Source of the DNA: Bradyrhizobium sp. Ce-3
GTDB lineage: Bacteria > Pseudomonadota > Alphaproteobacteria > Rhizobiales > Xanthobacteraceae
DNA: 64,000 nt
Direction of reading: 5' to 3'
NCBI RefSeq assembly: GCF_022835695.1
Contig: NZ_BQUV01000001.1
Span: forward strand, 372,001 to 436,000
Shown here one piece after another: positions 34,609 through 43,367 of this stretch. The notes under the pieces are model-generated. The model saw nothing but the letters and a program-made list of their open reading frames with translations, was not told the origin of the DNA and did no database searches. Every line of letters begins with the position of its first letter. The first letter of the stretch is position 1. The translations under genes were made by a program, and so were the position numbers.

Positions 34609-35382
34609 TCAGGCCGGAACCGGCTCGCCTTCCTCGTGGCGATGCTTCTCCGGCAGGTAGGCCAGCAGCATTTCGCGCACCAGCGCCGGGCTCTTGGAAT
34701 CGCGGATCATCAGGATGCCGTCGATGATCAGCGTGCGGTTGGTTTCCTCGTCGAGCAGCTTGCCGTGCAGCTTGTCGGCGATCGGCAGACAGAACAGGTT
34801 GGCGACCAGCGCGCCGTACAAGGTCGCGAGCAGCGCGGTCGCCATGAACGGGCCGAGCTTGGAGGGATCGGTCATGTTGGCGAACATCTGCACCATGCCG
34901 ATCAGCGTGCCGATCATGCCGAAGGCCGGTGCACAGTCGCCGATCGCGCGGTAGATCTTGCTGCCCTCGTCGAGATGCATCAGGAAATTGTCGCGGTCGC
35001 GCTCCATGTTGTCGCGGATGAATTCGAGGTCGTAGCCGTCGGCGACATAGCGGATGCCCTTGGCGAGGAACGGCTCGTCGGTCTCGACCTTCTCCAGCCC
35101 GACCGGGCCCTGCTTGCGGGCGATCTCGGCGATGCGGGCGAGCTCGTCGACGAGATCGCGGGCCGACAGCCGGCTCATGGTGAAGGCGAATTTGGCGCCG
35201 AGCGGCAGCCCGTGCAGCATCACGCCGAGCGGAAAACGGATCATCGTAGCCGCAATCGAGCCGCCGAAGATGATGATCATGGCGTGTTCGGAGATGAACA
35301 TGTGCAGGTCGCCGCCCATGAACATCATCACCGCGATGACGATGATGCCAGCCAACAGCCCGGCGCCAGTCATGATATCCAT
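34609..35382 (-). CDS. motA: MotA-like flagellar motor stator protein
   Basis: Proton/sodium-channel stator subunit of the MotA/PomA type, 257 aa. Four membrane helices are expected: two near the N-terminus and two in the region GDCAPAFGMIGTLIGMVQMF and MATALLATLYGALVANLFCLP. A cytoplasmic loop with the charged residues that contact FliG lies between them. I use the ATG at 35382 (GGAG six bases upstream); the TTG at 35394 is less likely. The short PomA-like size and partner spacing support a MotA-MotB pair. Confidence 0.88.
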   Translation of the reverse strand: MDIMTGAGLLAGIIVIAVMMFMGGDLHMFISEHAMIIIFGGSIAATMIRFPLGVMLHGLPLGAKFAFTMSRLSARDLVDELARIAEIARKQGPVGLEKVETDEPFLAKGIRYVADGYDLEFIRDNMERDRDNFLMHLDEGSKIYRAIGDCAPAFGMIGTLIGMVQMFANMTDPSKLGPFMATALLATLYGALVANLFCLPIADKLHGKLLDEETNRTLIIDGILMIRDSKSPALVREMLLAYLPEKHRHEEGEPVPA

Positions 35383-35756
35383 AGGAGACTCCAACGCGTA
35401 CGCAACCTGCCCGTCCTGGACGGCGCGCAGCCCCAGGCGGGCCGCGTGGAAAACCCTAACGTTAACGCCATTAAGGACGCGTTACCGAATTTGGTAGGGA
35501 TAACAACGGGTAAACGCCGGCCTTTTCGCGATGTCGTTGAAGATGCTGGCTTTCCGCATGCAGCGCGGTCGCTGCATGCACAAAAGCCCTCCCCGTAGAA
35601 CAACGGACATGGGATAGGTTCGCTAGAAGCGTTTTCGAGCGAAGTGGGTACCGGTTCGCGTGAAGAAAACGCGTCAACACAAGAATCTGGAGCCCCGTTC
35701 CGATTCAATCGGAACGGAAAGGGCTCCAGAGGAAACGAACCAATGAGCAGGACAGC
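35383..35756. other. 374-bp intergenic region with motA promoter and repeat element
   Basis: Gap between divergent motA and quinone oxidoreductase genes. The left half must hold the motA promoter; near 35455-35475 it contains TAACGTTAACG and TTAA steps, but I cannot fix a -35/-10. The right half is occupied by the two-hairpin repeat at 35629-35729. No coding frame is convincing. Confidence 0.5.
35629..35729. repeat. Rhizobial mosaic palindromic repeat (two adjacent hairpins)
   Basis: Hairpin 1 has arms GCGTTTTC (35629-35636) and GAAAACGC (35665-35672) with inner CGAA/TTCG pairing. Hairpin 2 is CTGGAGCCC (35687-35695) with GGGCTCCAG (35721-35729), enclosing CGTTCCGATT/AATCGGAACG. The sequence resembles a repeated intergenic element widespread in Rhizobiales (RIME-like); I recognise it by memory, not by search. 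It ends 28 bp before the quinone oxidoreductase start, so it probably lies in that gene's 5' UTR or promoter. Confidence 0.65.
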
Positions 35757-36737
35757 ATGAAGGCGGTCGTCGTCGAGCAATATGCGCCCATCGATCAGAT
35801 CGAACTGAAGGAGATCGCCTCACCCGAACCCGGCCCCGGACTGATCCGCGTCCGGGTCCACGCCGTGAGCATCGGCTTCGTCGACGGGCTGAAAGTCGAG
35901 GGCCGCTACCAGACCAAGGACGCCCTGCCCTTTACGCCGGGAGCGGAATTCGCGGGCGTGGTCGACGCCGTCGCAAGCGATGTCACCGGCATCGCGCCGG
36001 GCATGCGGGTGATGGGCGCGGCGCGCTCGGGCGCGCTGGCCGAGCAGATCGTTGTGCCGCCGGCCGCCGTCGAGATCATGCCTGACGGACTGTCGATGGA
36101 GGCCGCCGCGGCGTTCCGCACCAACTATCTCACCGCGCTGTACGCGCTCGGCGAGCGCGGCTCGCTCAAGGCCGGCGAGCAGCTCCTGGTGCTCGGCGCC
36201 GCCGGCGGCACCGGCGTCGCCGCGATCCAGGTCGGCAAGTTGCTCGGCGCGCGCGTCATTGCCGCGGCATCGACCGGGGAGAAGCGCAACTTCGCCGCCA
36301 GTTTCGGCGCCGACGCCGTGGTCGACTACACGAAGCCTGATTGGCGCGACACGCTGAAGGAGGCGACCGGCGGCAATGGTCCCGACGTGATCTTCGATCC
36401 GGTCGGCGGCGAGGTCTCGCTGCAGGCATTCCGCTCGATCGCCTGGAACGGCCGCCATGTCGTGGTCGGCTTTGCGGCAGGCCAGATCCCCGCGCTACCG
36501 TTCAACCTGCCGCTCCTGAAGGGCGGCATCCTGGTCGGCGTTGATGCCGCCCAGATCGCGCGCCGCGAGCCCGAGGCGCAGGCGCGCGTGATGAGCCAAT
36601 TGTCGGCGTGGCTGAACGAGGGCCGGCTGACACCGGTGGTCGGCAAGGTGTTTGCGTTCGAGGCTTTTCGCGAGGCGTTCACCACGATGCAGACCCGTGC
36701 CGCGCTCGGCAAGATGGTGGTGCGGATCGGGTCGTGA
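35757..36737 (+). CDS. NADPH:quinone oxidoreductase-family protein (MDR superfamily)
   Basis: Zinc-free medium-chain dehydrogenase/reductase of the QOR family, 326 aa. Residues 1-120 form the catalytic domain (no zinc-ligand Cys set), and the Rossmann domain starts with LGAAGGTGVAAIQVGK (about 145-160). The fingerprint FIDPVGGEV-like FDPVGGEVSLQAFR (about 217-230) and NAD(P)H preference of the family suggest NADPH-dependent reduction of quinones or enones. It is monocistronic. The start codon overlaps the TGA of a 5-codon upstream ORF (35743-35760). Substrate unknown. Confidence 0.88.
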   Translation: MKAVVVEQYAPIDQIELKEIASPEPGPGLIRVRVHAVSIGFVDGLKVEGRYQTKDALPFTPGAEFAGVVDAVASDVTGIAPGMRVMGAARSGALAEQIVVPPAAVEIMPDGLSMEAAAAFRTNYLTALYALGERGSLKAGEQLLVLGAAGGTGVAAIQVGKLLGARVIAAASTGEKRNFAASFGADAVVDYTKPDWRDTLKEATGGNGPDVIFDPVGGEVSLQAFRSIAWNGRHVVVGFAAGQIPALPFNLPLLKGGILVGVDAAQIARREPEAQARVMSQLSAWLNEGRLTPVVGKVFAFEAFREAFTTMQTRAALGKMVVRIGS

Positions 36738-36754
36738 GAGAGGCAAACTGTTGA

Positions 36755-36879
36755 CGTCGTCCTGGCGAAGGCCAGGACCCATAATCGCCGCATTTGGTTG
36801 TGAACGGGACCGTGGCCCCAGCGTCGCGCAACAACGCGCATTTGGGGTAATGGGTCCTGGCCTTCGCCAGAACGACGAT
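36755..36879. repeat. Intergenic palindromic repeat, CGTCGTCCTGGCGAAG family
   Basis: Arms CGTCGTCCTGGCGAAGGCCA (36755 onward) and its near-complement ending at 36879 (GGCCTTCGCCAGAACGACG) flank about 70 bp of loop sequence. One mismatch is visible (CCAG-A-ACGAC). Like the 9616-9641 hairpin, it lies just beyond a gene end. Confidence 0.7.
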
Positions 36880-36996
36880 GAGGATGAATCGCACTTGCTG
36901 GCCACAACATCGGTGTCGGCCGCAAATTATCACACGTTATTGTCGCCCGGTTTCTCGCCTCCTACCGTTTGCCGAAGACGGCGGTGGGGTAGAAAA

Positions 36997-37185
36997 ATGC
37001 AGGACATGCTGACGCATCTGGAGAAGCTTCGCACCGACGCTGCGGAGTGCGCCCTGATCCGCGACCTCGCCACCGACATCAAGAAGCGCGAGCTGTTCAC
37101 CAGGCTCGCCGAGCATCTTGCGGCCCTTGCCGCGGAAGTCGAAAAGGCCATTGCCGCGGCCGGCAAGGATGGCGAGGCCGTCTAG
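36997..37185 (+). CDS. Small conserved hypothetical protein (62 aa)
   Basis: Short, all-helical, charged protein of 62 aa (MQDMLTHLEKLRTDAAECAL start). Heptad-like Leu/Ala spacing (TRLAEHLAALAAEVEKAIAAA) suggests an amphipathic helix or short coiled coil. No signal or membrane segment. The start is an ATG after GGGTAGAAAA. I recognise the type as a family found repeatedly in Bradyrhizobium, but no function is known. Confidence 0.6.
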   Translation: MQDMLTHLEKLRTDAAECALIRDLATDIKKRELFTRLAEHLAALAAEVEKAIAAAGKDGEAV

Positions 37186-37482
37186 AGCCGCGCCGCTGCC
37201 GCACCCCGGCCAGACATGACTCAAGTCACCGGGAAAATCGCGAGCTCGGATCGTAGGAACCATCGTCGCGGCGGCGCATTGTCGCTCACCCATCGGTTGA
37301 GAGGTATTATGCCGCTAGTATCAGTATGCGCGCCGATCCTGTAGCATACCCTTGTCCATCGAGGAGCCAATTAGCCATCGTCTGTTGTATTTCAGGATTC
37401 TTCCCTTGGCACTTTTTGCATATCGAACATCCAGCACCACGTCCCGATCGCGCGGGCGAACCATCGTCGCCTGAGACGCGCG

Positions 37483-37716
37483 ATGAAGACGGACAAGGCC
37501 ATCTGGTACGTTTCGTTCGCCGTGCGAAGCCCCGACGCCGGACACCATCGCTTCGCACGCCAGACACGCACCTTCACGACCGAGCAGGACGCCAAGGCGT
37601 TTGCGCGCACGCTGCTCGAACAAACTCAGGATGTCAGCGCCGGGACGATCAATCCACATATACCCCGACGCATCATCGCACCTGCCGCGATCACGGCCTG
37701 GGCCGGCGAGAGCTGA
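37483..37716 (+). CDS. Small conserved hypothetical protein (77 aa)
   Basis: Protein of 77 aa, basic at the N-terminus, beginning MKTDKAIWYVSFAVRSPDAG. It has a compact alpha/beta look with FARQTRTFTTEQDAKAFAR. No membrane segment or known motif is visible; proteins of this type appear often in Bradyrhizobium. It is convergent with the D-amino-acid dehydrogenase gene. The 297 bp before it (37186-37482) hold no convincing gene; an 11-codon ORF at 37309-37344 was rejected. Confidence 0.6.
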   Translation: MKTDKAIWYVSFAVRSPDAGHHRFARQTRTFTTEQDAKAFARTLLEQTQDVSAGTINPHIPRRIIAPAAITAWAGES

Positions 37717-37729
37717 GGTCCGTTTGCTC

Positions 37730-39004
37730 TTACATGAAGCGCGACGGCGCGAACGGCTGCAGCGGAATTTCGGGCGGCTTGCCGCTGAGCAATTGCGCGA
37801 CCAGCCGGCCAGTACGGGCCGAGCCGACCAGGCCGACATGGCCGTGGCCAAACGCATAGACCACGTCGCGCGTGGCGCTGGAATGGCCGATGCAGGGCCG
37901 TCCGTCGGGCATGCTCGGGCGATGGCCGAACCAGGTCTTGATGCGTGAGGGTGGAATATCCCTCGGCAGTTTCGGGAACATGCTGAGCAGATGCTCGCGC
38001 AGGATTTCGGCGCGCTGCCAGTTCGGCGCGGCGTCGAGGCCGGCGATCTCCACCGTGCCGGCCGCGCGCAGGCCCTTGTCGGTCCAGTTGACCACCATCT
38101 TGGCGTCGGAGGCCATCATCGAATTGCGCGGTCCGGATTCCGGATTCTCGATCATGACGTGATAGCCGCGCTCGGTCTCGAGCGGCAGCGGATCGCCGAT
38201 CGATGCGGTCAGTTGCTTCGAGCGCGCGCCGGCGGCAACCACCGCGGCGTCGCAGGCGATCTCGCCGGTCTCGGTGACCACGGCGACCAGCCGGTCGCCC
38301 GCAAGCCTGAGCCCGGTCGCCTTGGCGGCGACGCGCTCGGCGCCGCTCGCGATCGCATGCGCAGCGAGCGCCGCGACATAGGCGCCGGGATCGCGGCAGC
38401 GGCCGGCCTCCTCGACCACAACGCCGAACTTGTAGCGCGGATGCAGATCGGGCTCGCGCTGGCGCATCTCGTCTTCATTGAGCTCCAGCCATTCGATGCC
38501 GACGCGCTTGCGGATGCGCCAGCCGAGGTCGCGATCGAACGGATCGCGCGAGGGAAACACGTGCATCACCCCGCGCCGCTCGATCAGCTCGGGTACACCG
38601 GCTTCCTCGGCGAGCTGCCGGTGCAGCAGCGGCGCGTCCTTCAGGAGATCGCGCATCGCGCGCGCGGTGGCCTCGACCTGCGGCTCGGTCCAGTTCGACA
38701 GCAGATACCTGACCAGCCACGGCAGCGCCTTCGGCAGATACGACCAGCGGATCGCGAGCGGCCCGAGCGGGTCCATCAGATAGCCGGGCACCTTCTTCCA
38801 GGTGCCAGGCTCGGCCGGCGGGATCACCGAATGCGACGACAGCCAGCCGGCATTGCCATAGCTCGCCGCCTGGGTGCCGCCGGGCTCGCCCGGATCGATC
38901 AGCGTGACTCGATGTCCCTCGCGCAGCGCCTCGATGGCCGAGATCACGCCGACCGCGCCGGCGCCGATGATCGCAACATGACGACCCGCCGATTGCACCA
39001 TCAA
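37730..39004 (-). CDS. FAD-dependent oxidoreductase, D-amino-acid dehydrogenase (DadA) type
   Basis: Flavoprotein of 424 aa in the DAO/DadA family, oxidising a D-amino acid (or similar amine) to a 2-oxo acid with FAD. The dinucleotide-binding GxGxxG is in VAIIGAGAVGVISAIEA (residues 10-26). The conserved AASYGNAGWLSSHSVIPPAEPG and C-terminal FGHRPSMPDGRPCIG and GHGHVGLVGSARTG blocks match DadA. Its ATG overlaps the stop of the upstream ThDP enzyme gene by 4 bp (39001-39004), so the two are translationally coupled. It is membrane-associated in other bacteria; no signal peptide is seen. Confidence 0.85.
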   Translation of the reverse strand: MMVQSAGRHVAIIGAGAVGVISAIEALREGHRVTLIDPGEPGGTQAASYGNAGWLSSHSVIPPAEPGTWKKVPGYLMDPLGPLAIRWSYLPKALPWLVRYLLSNWTEPQVEATARAMRDLLKDAPLLHRQLAEEAGVPELIERRGVMHVFPSRDPFDRDLGWRIRKRVGIEWLELNEDEMRQREPDLHPRYKFGVVVEEAGRCRDPGAYVAALAAHAIASGAERVAAKATGLRLAGDRLVAVVTETGEIACDAAVVAAGARSKQLTASIGDPLPLETERGYHVMIENPESGPRNSMMASDAKMVVNWTDKGLRAAGTVEIAGLDAAPNWQRAEILREHLLSMFPKLPRDIPPSRIKTWFGHRPSMPDGRPCIGHSSATRDVVYAFGHGHVGLVGSARTGRLVAQLLSGKPPEIPLQPFAPSRFM

Positions 39005-40665
39005 CGCGTCGCCTGCTCGGGCACGAAATCCTTGCCGACCGACAGCGCGCGCTGATCGACCAGGCAGTGCAGGATCGCCGGCTTGCCGGAGGCCAGTGCC
39101 CGCTCGAACGCCGGCGCGAAGTCTTCGGTGCGCTCGACCCGCTCGCCATGGCCGCCGAACGCCTTGGCGTAGAGCGCGAAGTCCGGGTTCTTGAGCTGGG
39201 TGCCGACGACGCGGCCGGGATAGTCGCGCTCCTGATGCATGCGGATGGTGCCGTATTGCGCGTTGTCGATGACGACGACGATCAGCGGCGCGTCATACTG
39301 CACGGCGGTGGCGAACTCCTGGCCGTTCATCAGGAAGCAGCCGTCGCCGGCAAACGCCACCACGACGCGATCCGGATGATGCCGCTTCGCCATCACGGCC
39401 GCCGGCACGCCGTAGCCCATCGAGCCCGAGGTCGGCGCGAGCTGCGCGGCGAAGGAATGGAAGCGGTGGTGGCGATGAATCCAGCCGGCGTAATTGCCGG
39501 CGCCGTTGCAGACGATGGCATCCTTCGGCAGCCGATCGCGCAGCCAGGTTACGACCTCGCCGTACTGGAAATGGCCCGGCAGCTCGCGCGGCTTGTCGGT
39601 CCAGGCGAGATAATCCGCGTGCGCCTTGGCCGCCTCGCCCTTCCAGGCGGGCGCGGCTGCGGGCTTCATGGTCTCGACCGCGGCGGCGAAGGCGGCAGGC
39701 GTCGCCTGGATCGCCAGCGCAGGCTGGTAGACCCGGCCGAGCTCTTCGGAGCCCGGATGCACATGAACGAGCTTCTGGCTCGGTGTGGGAATATCGAGCA
39801 GCGTGTAGGACGACGACGGCATCTCCGACATGCGGCCGCCGATCAACAGGATCACGTCGGCGTTGGTGAAGCGGTCCTTCAGCTTCGGGCTCGGGCCGAT
39901 GCCGAGATCGCCGGCGTAATGCGAGTGGTCGGCGTCGAACAGCGAGGCGCGGCGGAACGAGGTTGCGACCGGGAGATCAAAACGCTCGGCAAAGCGCGCG
40001 ATGCCCTTCGCCGCCTCGGCAGTCCAGGCCGAACCGCCGAGCACGACGAGCGGCGCCTTGGCGCCGGCGAGCATGACACCGAGGCGTTCGAGATCGGCCG
40101 GCGCCGGCCAGCTCGCCGCCGGCTCGACTTTCGGCGCGTCGGCGACCGCGGCGGTTTCGGTCAGCATGTTCTCCGGCAGCGAGATCACCACTGGCCCGGG
40201 GCGGCCTTGCAGCGCGACGCGGAAGGCGCGCGCGACCAGCTCGGGAATGCGGTCCGGACGATCGATCTCGACCGCCCATTTCGCCATGGTGCCGAACACC
40301 GCCTTGTAGTCGAGCTCCTGGAACGCCTCGCGCTCGCGCATGCCGGTATCGACCTGGCCAACGAACAGGATCATCGGGGTGGAATCCTGCATCGCGATGT
40401 GCACGCCGTGCGCGGCGTTGGTCGAGCCGGGACCGCGGGTGACGAAACAGATGCCGGGCCGCCCGGTGAGCTTGCCATAGGCCTCGGCCATCATCGCCGC
40501 TCCGCCCTCGGCGCGGCAGATCACGACGTCGATCGGGCTGTCATGCAGCGCGTCGAGCGCCGCCAGATAACTTTCGCCCGGCACGCAGGTGACGCGCTCC
40601 ACCCCTTGCGCGACCAGCTGGTCGATCAGGATCTGGCCTCCAGTGCGGGCGTTCGACTTGGTCAT
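39001..40665 (-). CDS. Thiamine-diphosphate-dependent enzyme (acetolactate synthase-like family)
   Basis: ThDP enzyme of 554 aa in the AHAS/benzoylformate decarboxylase-like superfamily. The catalytic Glu of the N-terminal domain is in ICRAEGGAAMMA (E53), and the Mg2+/ThDP motif is AGDGCFLMNGQEF (GDG at 440). It lacks an adjacent small regulatory subunit gene, so it is unlikely to be the biosynthetic IlvB. The ATG at 40665 follows GGGAG. It precedes and overlaps the D-amino-acid dehydrogenase gene; a decarboxylase or carboligase acting on the 2-oxo acid made by that enzyme is a reasonable inference. Confidence 0.85.
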   Translation of the reverse strand: MTKSNARTGGQILIDQLVAQGVERVTCVPGESYLAALDALHDSPIDVVICRAEGGAAMMAEAYGKLTGRPGICFVTRGPGSTNAAHGVHIAMQDSTPMILFVGQVDTGMREREAFQELDYKAVFGTMAKWAVEIDRPDRIPELVARAFRVALQGRPGPVVISLPENMLTETAAVADAPKVEPAASWPAPADLERLGVMLAGAKAPLVVLGGSAWTAEAAKGIARFAERFDLPVATSFRRASLFDADHSHYAGDLGIGPSPKLKDRFTNADVILLIGGRMSEMPSSSYTLLDIPTPSQKLVHVHPGSEELGRVYQPALAIQATPAAFAAAVETMKPAAAPAWKGEAAKAHADYLAWTDKPRELPGHFQYGEVVTWLRDRLPKDAIVCNGAGNYAGWIHRHHRFHSFAAQLAPTSGSMGYGVPAAVMAKRHHPDRVVVAFAGDGCFLMNGQEFATAVQYDAPLIVVVIDNAQYGTIRMHQERDYPGRVVGTQLKNPDFALYAKAFGGHGERVERTEDFAPAFERALASGKPAILHCLVDQRALSVGKDFVPEQATR

Positions 40666-40867
40666 GAGGGCTCCCTGCGGGCATTGGCGCGCGCTCGCGG
40701 CTCGCGCGGAATTTGGTCCCACGGGGGTATGATAGACGGGAATACGGCGCAAGGCCGAAACCGCCGCGGGATGCGGCCGCCGCATTGAGCCATGCGGCAG
40801 GGAAAGGGCAGCGCGCCAGTCCCGCTGATTTGCGCAGGGCGGGCGGATATTCTCCGGGCCCATCCGC

Positions 40868-40942
40868 GTCATTGCGAGCGAAGCGAAGCAATCCATCGTC
40901 CCGCCGGGGAGTGGTGGATTGCTTCGCTCCGCTCGCAATGAC
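40868..40942. repeat. Intergenic palindromic repeat, CATTGCGAG family (copy 2)
   Basis: Arms GTCATTGCGAGCGAAGCGA (40868 onward) and the near-complement GCTTCGCTCCGCTCGCAATGA (to 40942) make a long stem with a GC-rich apical loop. It lies between two minus-strand genes, 22 bp after the acyl-CoA dehydrogenase stop, where it could stop transcription of the preceding operon. Same family as 26756-26838. Confidence 0.75.
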
Positions 40943-40964
40943 GGAACTGAACGCCCAGCCCGCC

Positions 40965-42110
40965 CTACAGCGAGCGCGCGATCAAGACCTTCATGATCTC
41001 GTTGGTGCCGCCGTAGATTTTCTGGATGCGGGCATCGATGAACATCCGCGAGATCGGGTATTCCTGCATGTAGCCGTAGCCGCCGTGCAACTGCAGGCAT
41101 TCGTCGGCGGTCTCGACCTGCTTCTGCGAGCACCACCATTTCGCCATCGACGCCGTTACGGTGTCGAGGTCACCGGCGACCAGGCGCTCGACGCACCAGT
41201 CGACGAACACGCGGGCGATCATCGCCTCGGTCTTGCGCTCGGCGAGCGTGAAGGCGGTGTTCTGGAATTCGATCAGCGGCTTGCCGAATGCGGTGCGCTG
41301 TTTGGTGTAGTCGGCGGTGATCTTGACCGCGCGCTCCATCGAGGCGACCGCGCCGATCGCGAGCGACAGCCGCTCCTGCGGCAATTGCTGCATCAGCTGC
41401 ACGAAGCCCTGGCCCTCCTCGTTGCCGAGCAGGTTTTCCGGCGGCACCGTGACATTGTCGAAGAACAGCTCCGAGGTGTCGGAGGCGTGCAGGCCGATCT
41501 TGTCGAGGTTGCGGCCGCGCCGGTAGCCCTCGGCACCGGCGGTCTCCACAACGATCAACGAGATGCCCTTGGCGCCCGGCGCACCGGTGCGCGCCACCAC
41601 GATGACGAGGTCGGCGGCCTGGCCGTTGGTGATGAAGGTCTTCTGGCCGTTGATGACGTAGGAATTGCCCTGCTTCTTCGCCGTGGTCTTGACGGCCTGC
41701 AGATCGGAGCCGGTGCCGGGTTCGGTCATCGCGATGGCGCCGACCATCTCGCCCGACGCCATCTTCGGCAGCCAGCGCTGCTTCTGCTCCTCCGAGCCAT
41801 AGTTGAGGATGTAATGTGCGACGATCGCGCTGTGCACGGAAACGCCGGTCGTCAATTCCGGAACGGTGCTCTCGAGATCGTCGAGCACGGCCGCGTCATA
41901 GGCGAAGGTCGTCCCCAGGCCGCCATAGGCCTCCGGCACGCTCGGCAGCAGCGCGCCCATCTCGCCGAGCGCGCGCCAGGCGGATCGGTCGACCAGCTTC
42001 TGCTCGCGCCATGTCTCGGCGTGCGGCGCCAAATCCTTGGTAAGGAATTTGCGGAACTGGTCACGGAAGGTGTCCAGCTCCTCGGTCATCCAGGACGATC
42101 GGTAGTGCAT
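40965..42110 (-). CDS. Acyl-CoA dehydrogenase
   Basis: FAD-dependent acyl-CoA dehydrogenase, 381 aa, introducing the alpha,beta double bond in an acyl-CoA. Family motifs include AIAMTEPGTGSDLQAVKTTA, YVINGQKTFITNG, and the C-terminal LHGGYGYMQEYPISRMFIDA and IYGGTNEIMKVLIA. The Gly in YGGT (where medium-chain enzymes have the catalytic Glu) indicates the long-chain/isovaleryl-like class with the base elsewhere. It is the last gene of the cluster SDR-MaoC-MaoC-thiolase-ACAD; the start has GAGGAAAG. Confidence 0.9.
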   Translation of the reverse strand: MHYRSSWMTEELDTFRDQFRKFLTKDLAPHAETWREQKLVDRSAWRALGEMGALLPSVPEAYGGLGTTFAYDAAVLDDLESTVPELTTGVSVHSAIVAHYILNYGSEEQKQRWLPKMASGEMVGAIAMTEPGTGSDLQAVKTTAKKQGNSYVINGQKTFITNGQAADLVIVVARTGAPGAKGISLIVVETAGAEGYRRGRNLDKIGLHASDTSELFFDNVTVPPENLLGNEEGQGFVQLMQQLPQERLSLAIGAVASMERAVKITADYTKQRTAFGKPLIEFQNTAFTLAERKTEAMIARVFVDWCVERLVAGDLDTVTASMAKWWCSQKQVETADECLQLHGGYGYMQEYPISRMFIDARIQKIYGGTNEIMKVLIARSL

Positions 42111-42122
42111 GCTTTCCTCGTG

Positions 42123-42950
42123 CTAAATCAGAAGGCCGCCACCGGCGACGATCACCTGACCGCTGATGTAGTTCGATTCCGGCGCGCAGAACAGATAGAC
42201 GGCGTCTGCCGCCTCTTCCGGCGTGCCGCCGCGGCCGAGCGGGATCATCCGGCCCATCGCCTCCAGCATCTGCGGCTGGACGCCGACCTTGATGTCGCGG
42301 CCGGCGACGTCGATGGTCTTCTGCTGGGTCTCGATCGGCTGGGTCAGGCGGGTGTTGATCAGGCCGAACGCGACGCAATTGACATTGACCTTGTACCGGC
42401 CCCACTCCTTGCACATCGTGCGCGTCAGCCCGATCAGCGAAGCCTTGGCCGAGGAGTAGCTCGCCTGCCCGGCATTGCCGTAGAGCCCGGCGATCGAGGA
42501 GATGTTGACCACCTTGCGGAATACCTCGCGGCCGGCCTCGGCCTCCTTCTTCGCCATCACCCGGATCGGCTCCGATGCCGCGCGCATGATCCGGAACGGC
42601 GCGACCAGATGGACGTCCAGCATCGCCTGAAACTGCTCGTCGGTCATCTTCTGGATCGTCGAGTCCCAGGTGTAGCCGGCATTGTTGACGATGATATCGA
42701 GGCCGCCGAACTGCTCGATGGCGGCGCCGACGAAGCGGTCGGCAAAGCCCGCTTCCGTCACGCTGCCATTGACCGCGATCGCCTCGCCGCCCATGGCCTT
42801 GATCTCGCCGACGACCGCATTGCCCGGCTCGGCATCGAGGTCGTTGACCACGACGCGCGCGCCCTCGCCCGCGAGCTTGTGAGCAATCGCCCGCCCGATG
42901 CCGCGGCCCGATCCGGAGACGAGCGCGACCTTTCCATGCAGTTTCGACAT
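42123..42950 (-). CDS. Short-chain dehydrogenase/reductase (3-hydroxyacyl-CoA dehydrogenase-like)
   Basis: Classical NAD(P)-binding SDR, 275 aa, likely oxidising a 3-hydroxyacyl-CoA in the cluster's pathway. The cofactor motif VSGSGRGIGRAIAHKL (12-27), the NNAG motif, and the catalytic Ser and YxxxK in SSIAGLYGNAGQASYSSAK are all intact. The start at 42950 follows AGGGAGAG. It lies 9 bp after the MaoC gene and 12 bp before the ACAD gene, within the TetR-controlled operon. Confidence 0.88.
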   Translation of the reverse strand: MSKLHGKVALVSGSGRGIGRAIAHKLAGEGARVVVNDLDAEPGNAVVGEIKAMGGEAIAVNGSVTEAGFADRFVGAAIEQFGGLDIIVNNAGYTWDSTIQKMTDEQFQAMLDVHLVAPFRIMRAASEPIRVMAKKEAEAGREVFRKVVNISSIAGLYGNAGQASYSSAKASLIGLTRTMCKEWGRYKVNVNCVAFGLINTRLTQPIETQQKTIDVAGRDIKVGVQPQMLEAMGRMIPLGRGGTPEEAADAVYLFCAPESNYISGQVIVAGGGLLI

Positions 42951-42959
42951 GATCTCTCC

Positions 42960-43367
42960 CTACAGCGCGATAATCGCTTCGCCGGCGAGCTTGATCTCGC
43001 CGTTCTGGTCCTTCGTCGTGAGCGCGAGCTTCGCACGCTTCTCGCCGCCCTGCTCGATCAGCTCGGTTACCGTGCCTTCGCAGGTCAGCTGGGCGCCAAG
43101 CTGGGTGATCGCGGCAAAGCGGGTCGAGAACGAGCGGATGCGCGACGGCCCGACCGCATCCGTCAGCGCCTGGCCGAGATAGCCCATCACCAGCATGCCG
43201 TGCGCGAACACGTCGGGAAACCCGGCCTGCTTCGCGAAGTCGATGTCGACATGGATCGGGTTGTGATCGCCCGAGGCGCCGCAATATAGCGCGAGGCGAT
43301 GCCGAGTGATCGGCGGAAATTCCTTGTGCACGATGCGGTCGCCGACCGCCGGAATGCCAGCACTCAT
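42960..43367 (-). CDS. MaoC-like (R)-specific enoyl-CoA hydratase subunit
   Basis: Hot-dog-fold dehydratase/hydratase of the MaoC family, 135 aa. The active-site segment YCGASGDHNPIHVD (about residues 29-42) includes the Asp and His that bind water, and FAKQAGFPDVFAHGMLVMGYL follows. It overlaps the preceding FAS1-dehydratase gene by 4 bp. Pairing of a short MaoC with an N-terminal MaoC-like partner suggests a heteromeric hydratase, as in some bacterial steroid and isoprenoid pathways (inference). Confidence 0.86.
   Translation of the reverse strand: MSAGIPAVGDRIVHKEFPPITRHRLALYCGASGDHNPIHVDIDFAKQAGFPDVFAHGMLVMGYLGQALTDAVGPSRIRSFSTRFAAITQLGAQLTCEGTVTELIEQGGEKRAKLALTTKDQNGEIKLAGEAIIAL

Noticed and set aside
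37309-37344. 11-codon ORF (MPLVSVCAPIL) with a weak Shine-Dalgarno
   Set aside because: It is about 140 bp from the next gene, has no regulatory logic with it and could easily occur by chance.
37405-37420. TTGGCACTTTTTGCAT resembling a sigma-54 promoter
   Set aside because: Spacing between GG and GC is 8 bases, not the required 10, so it cannot place both elements correctly for sigma-54.
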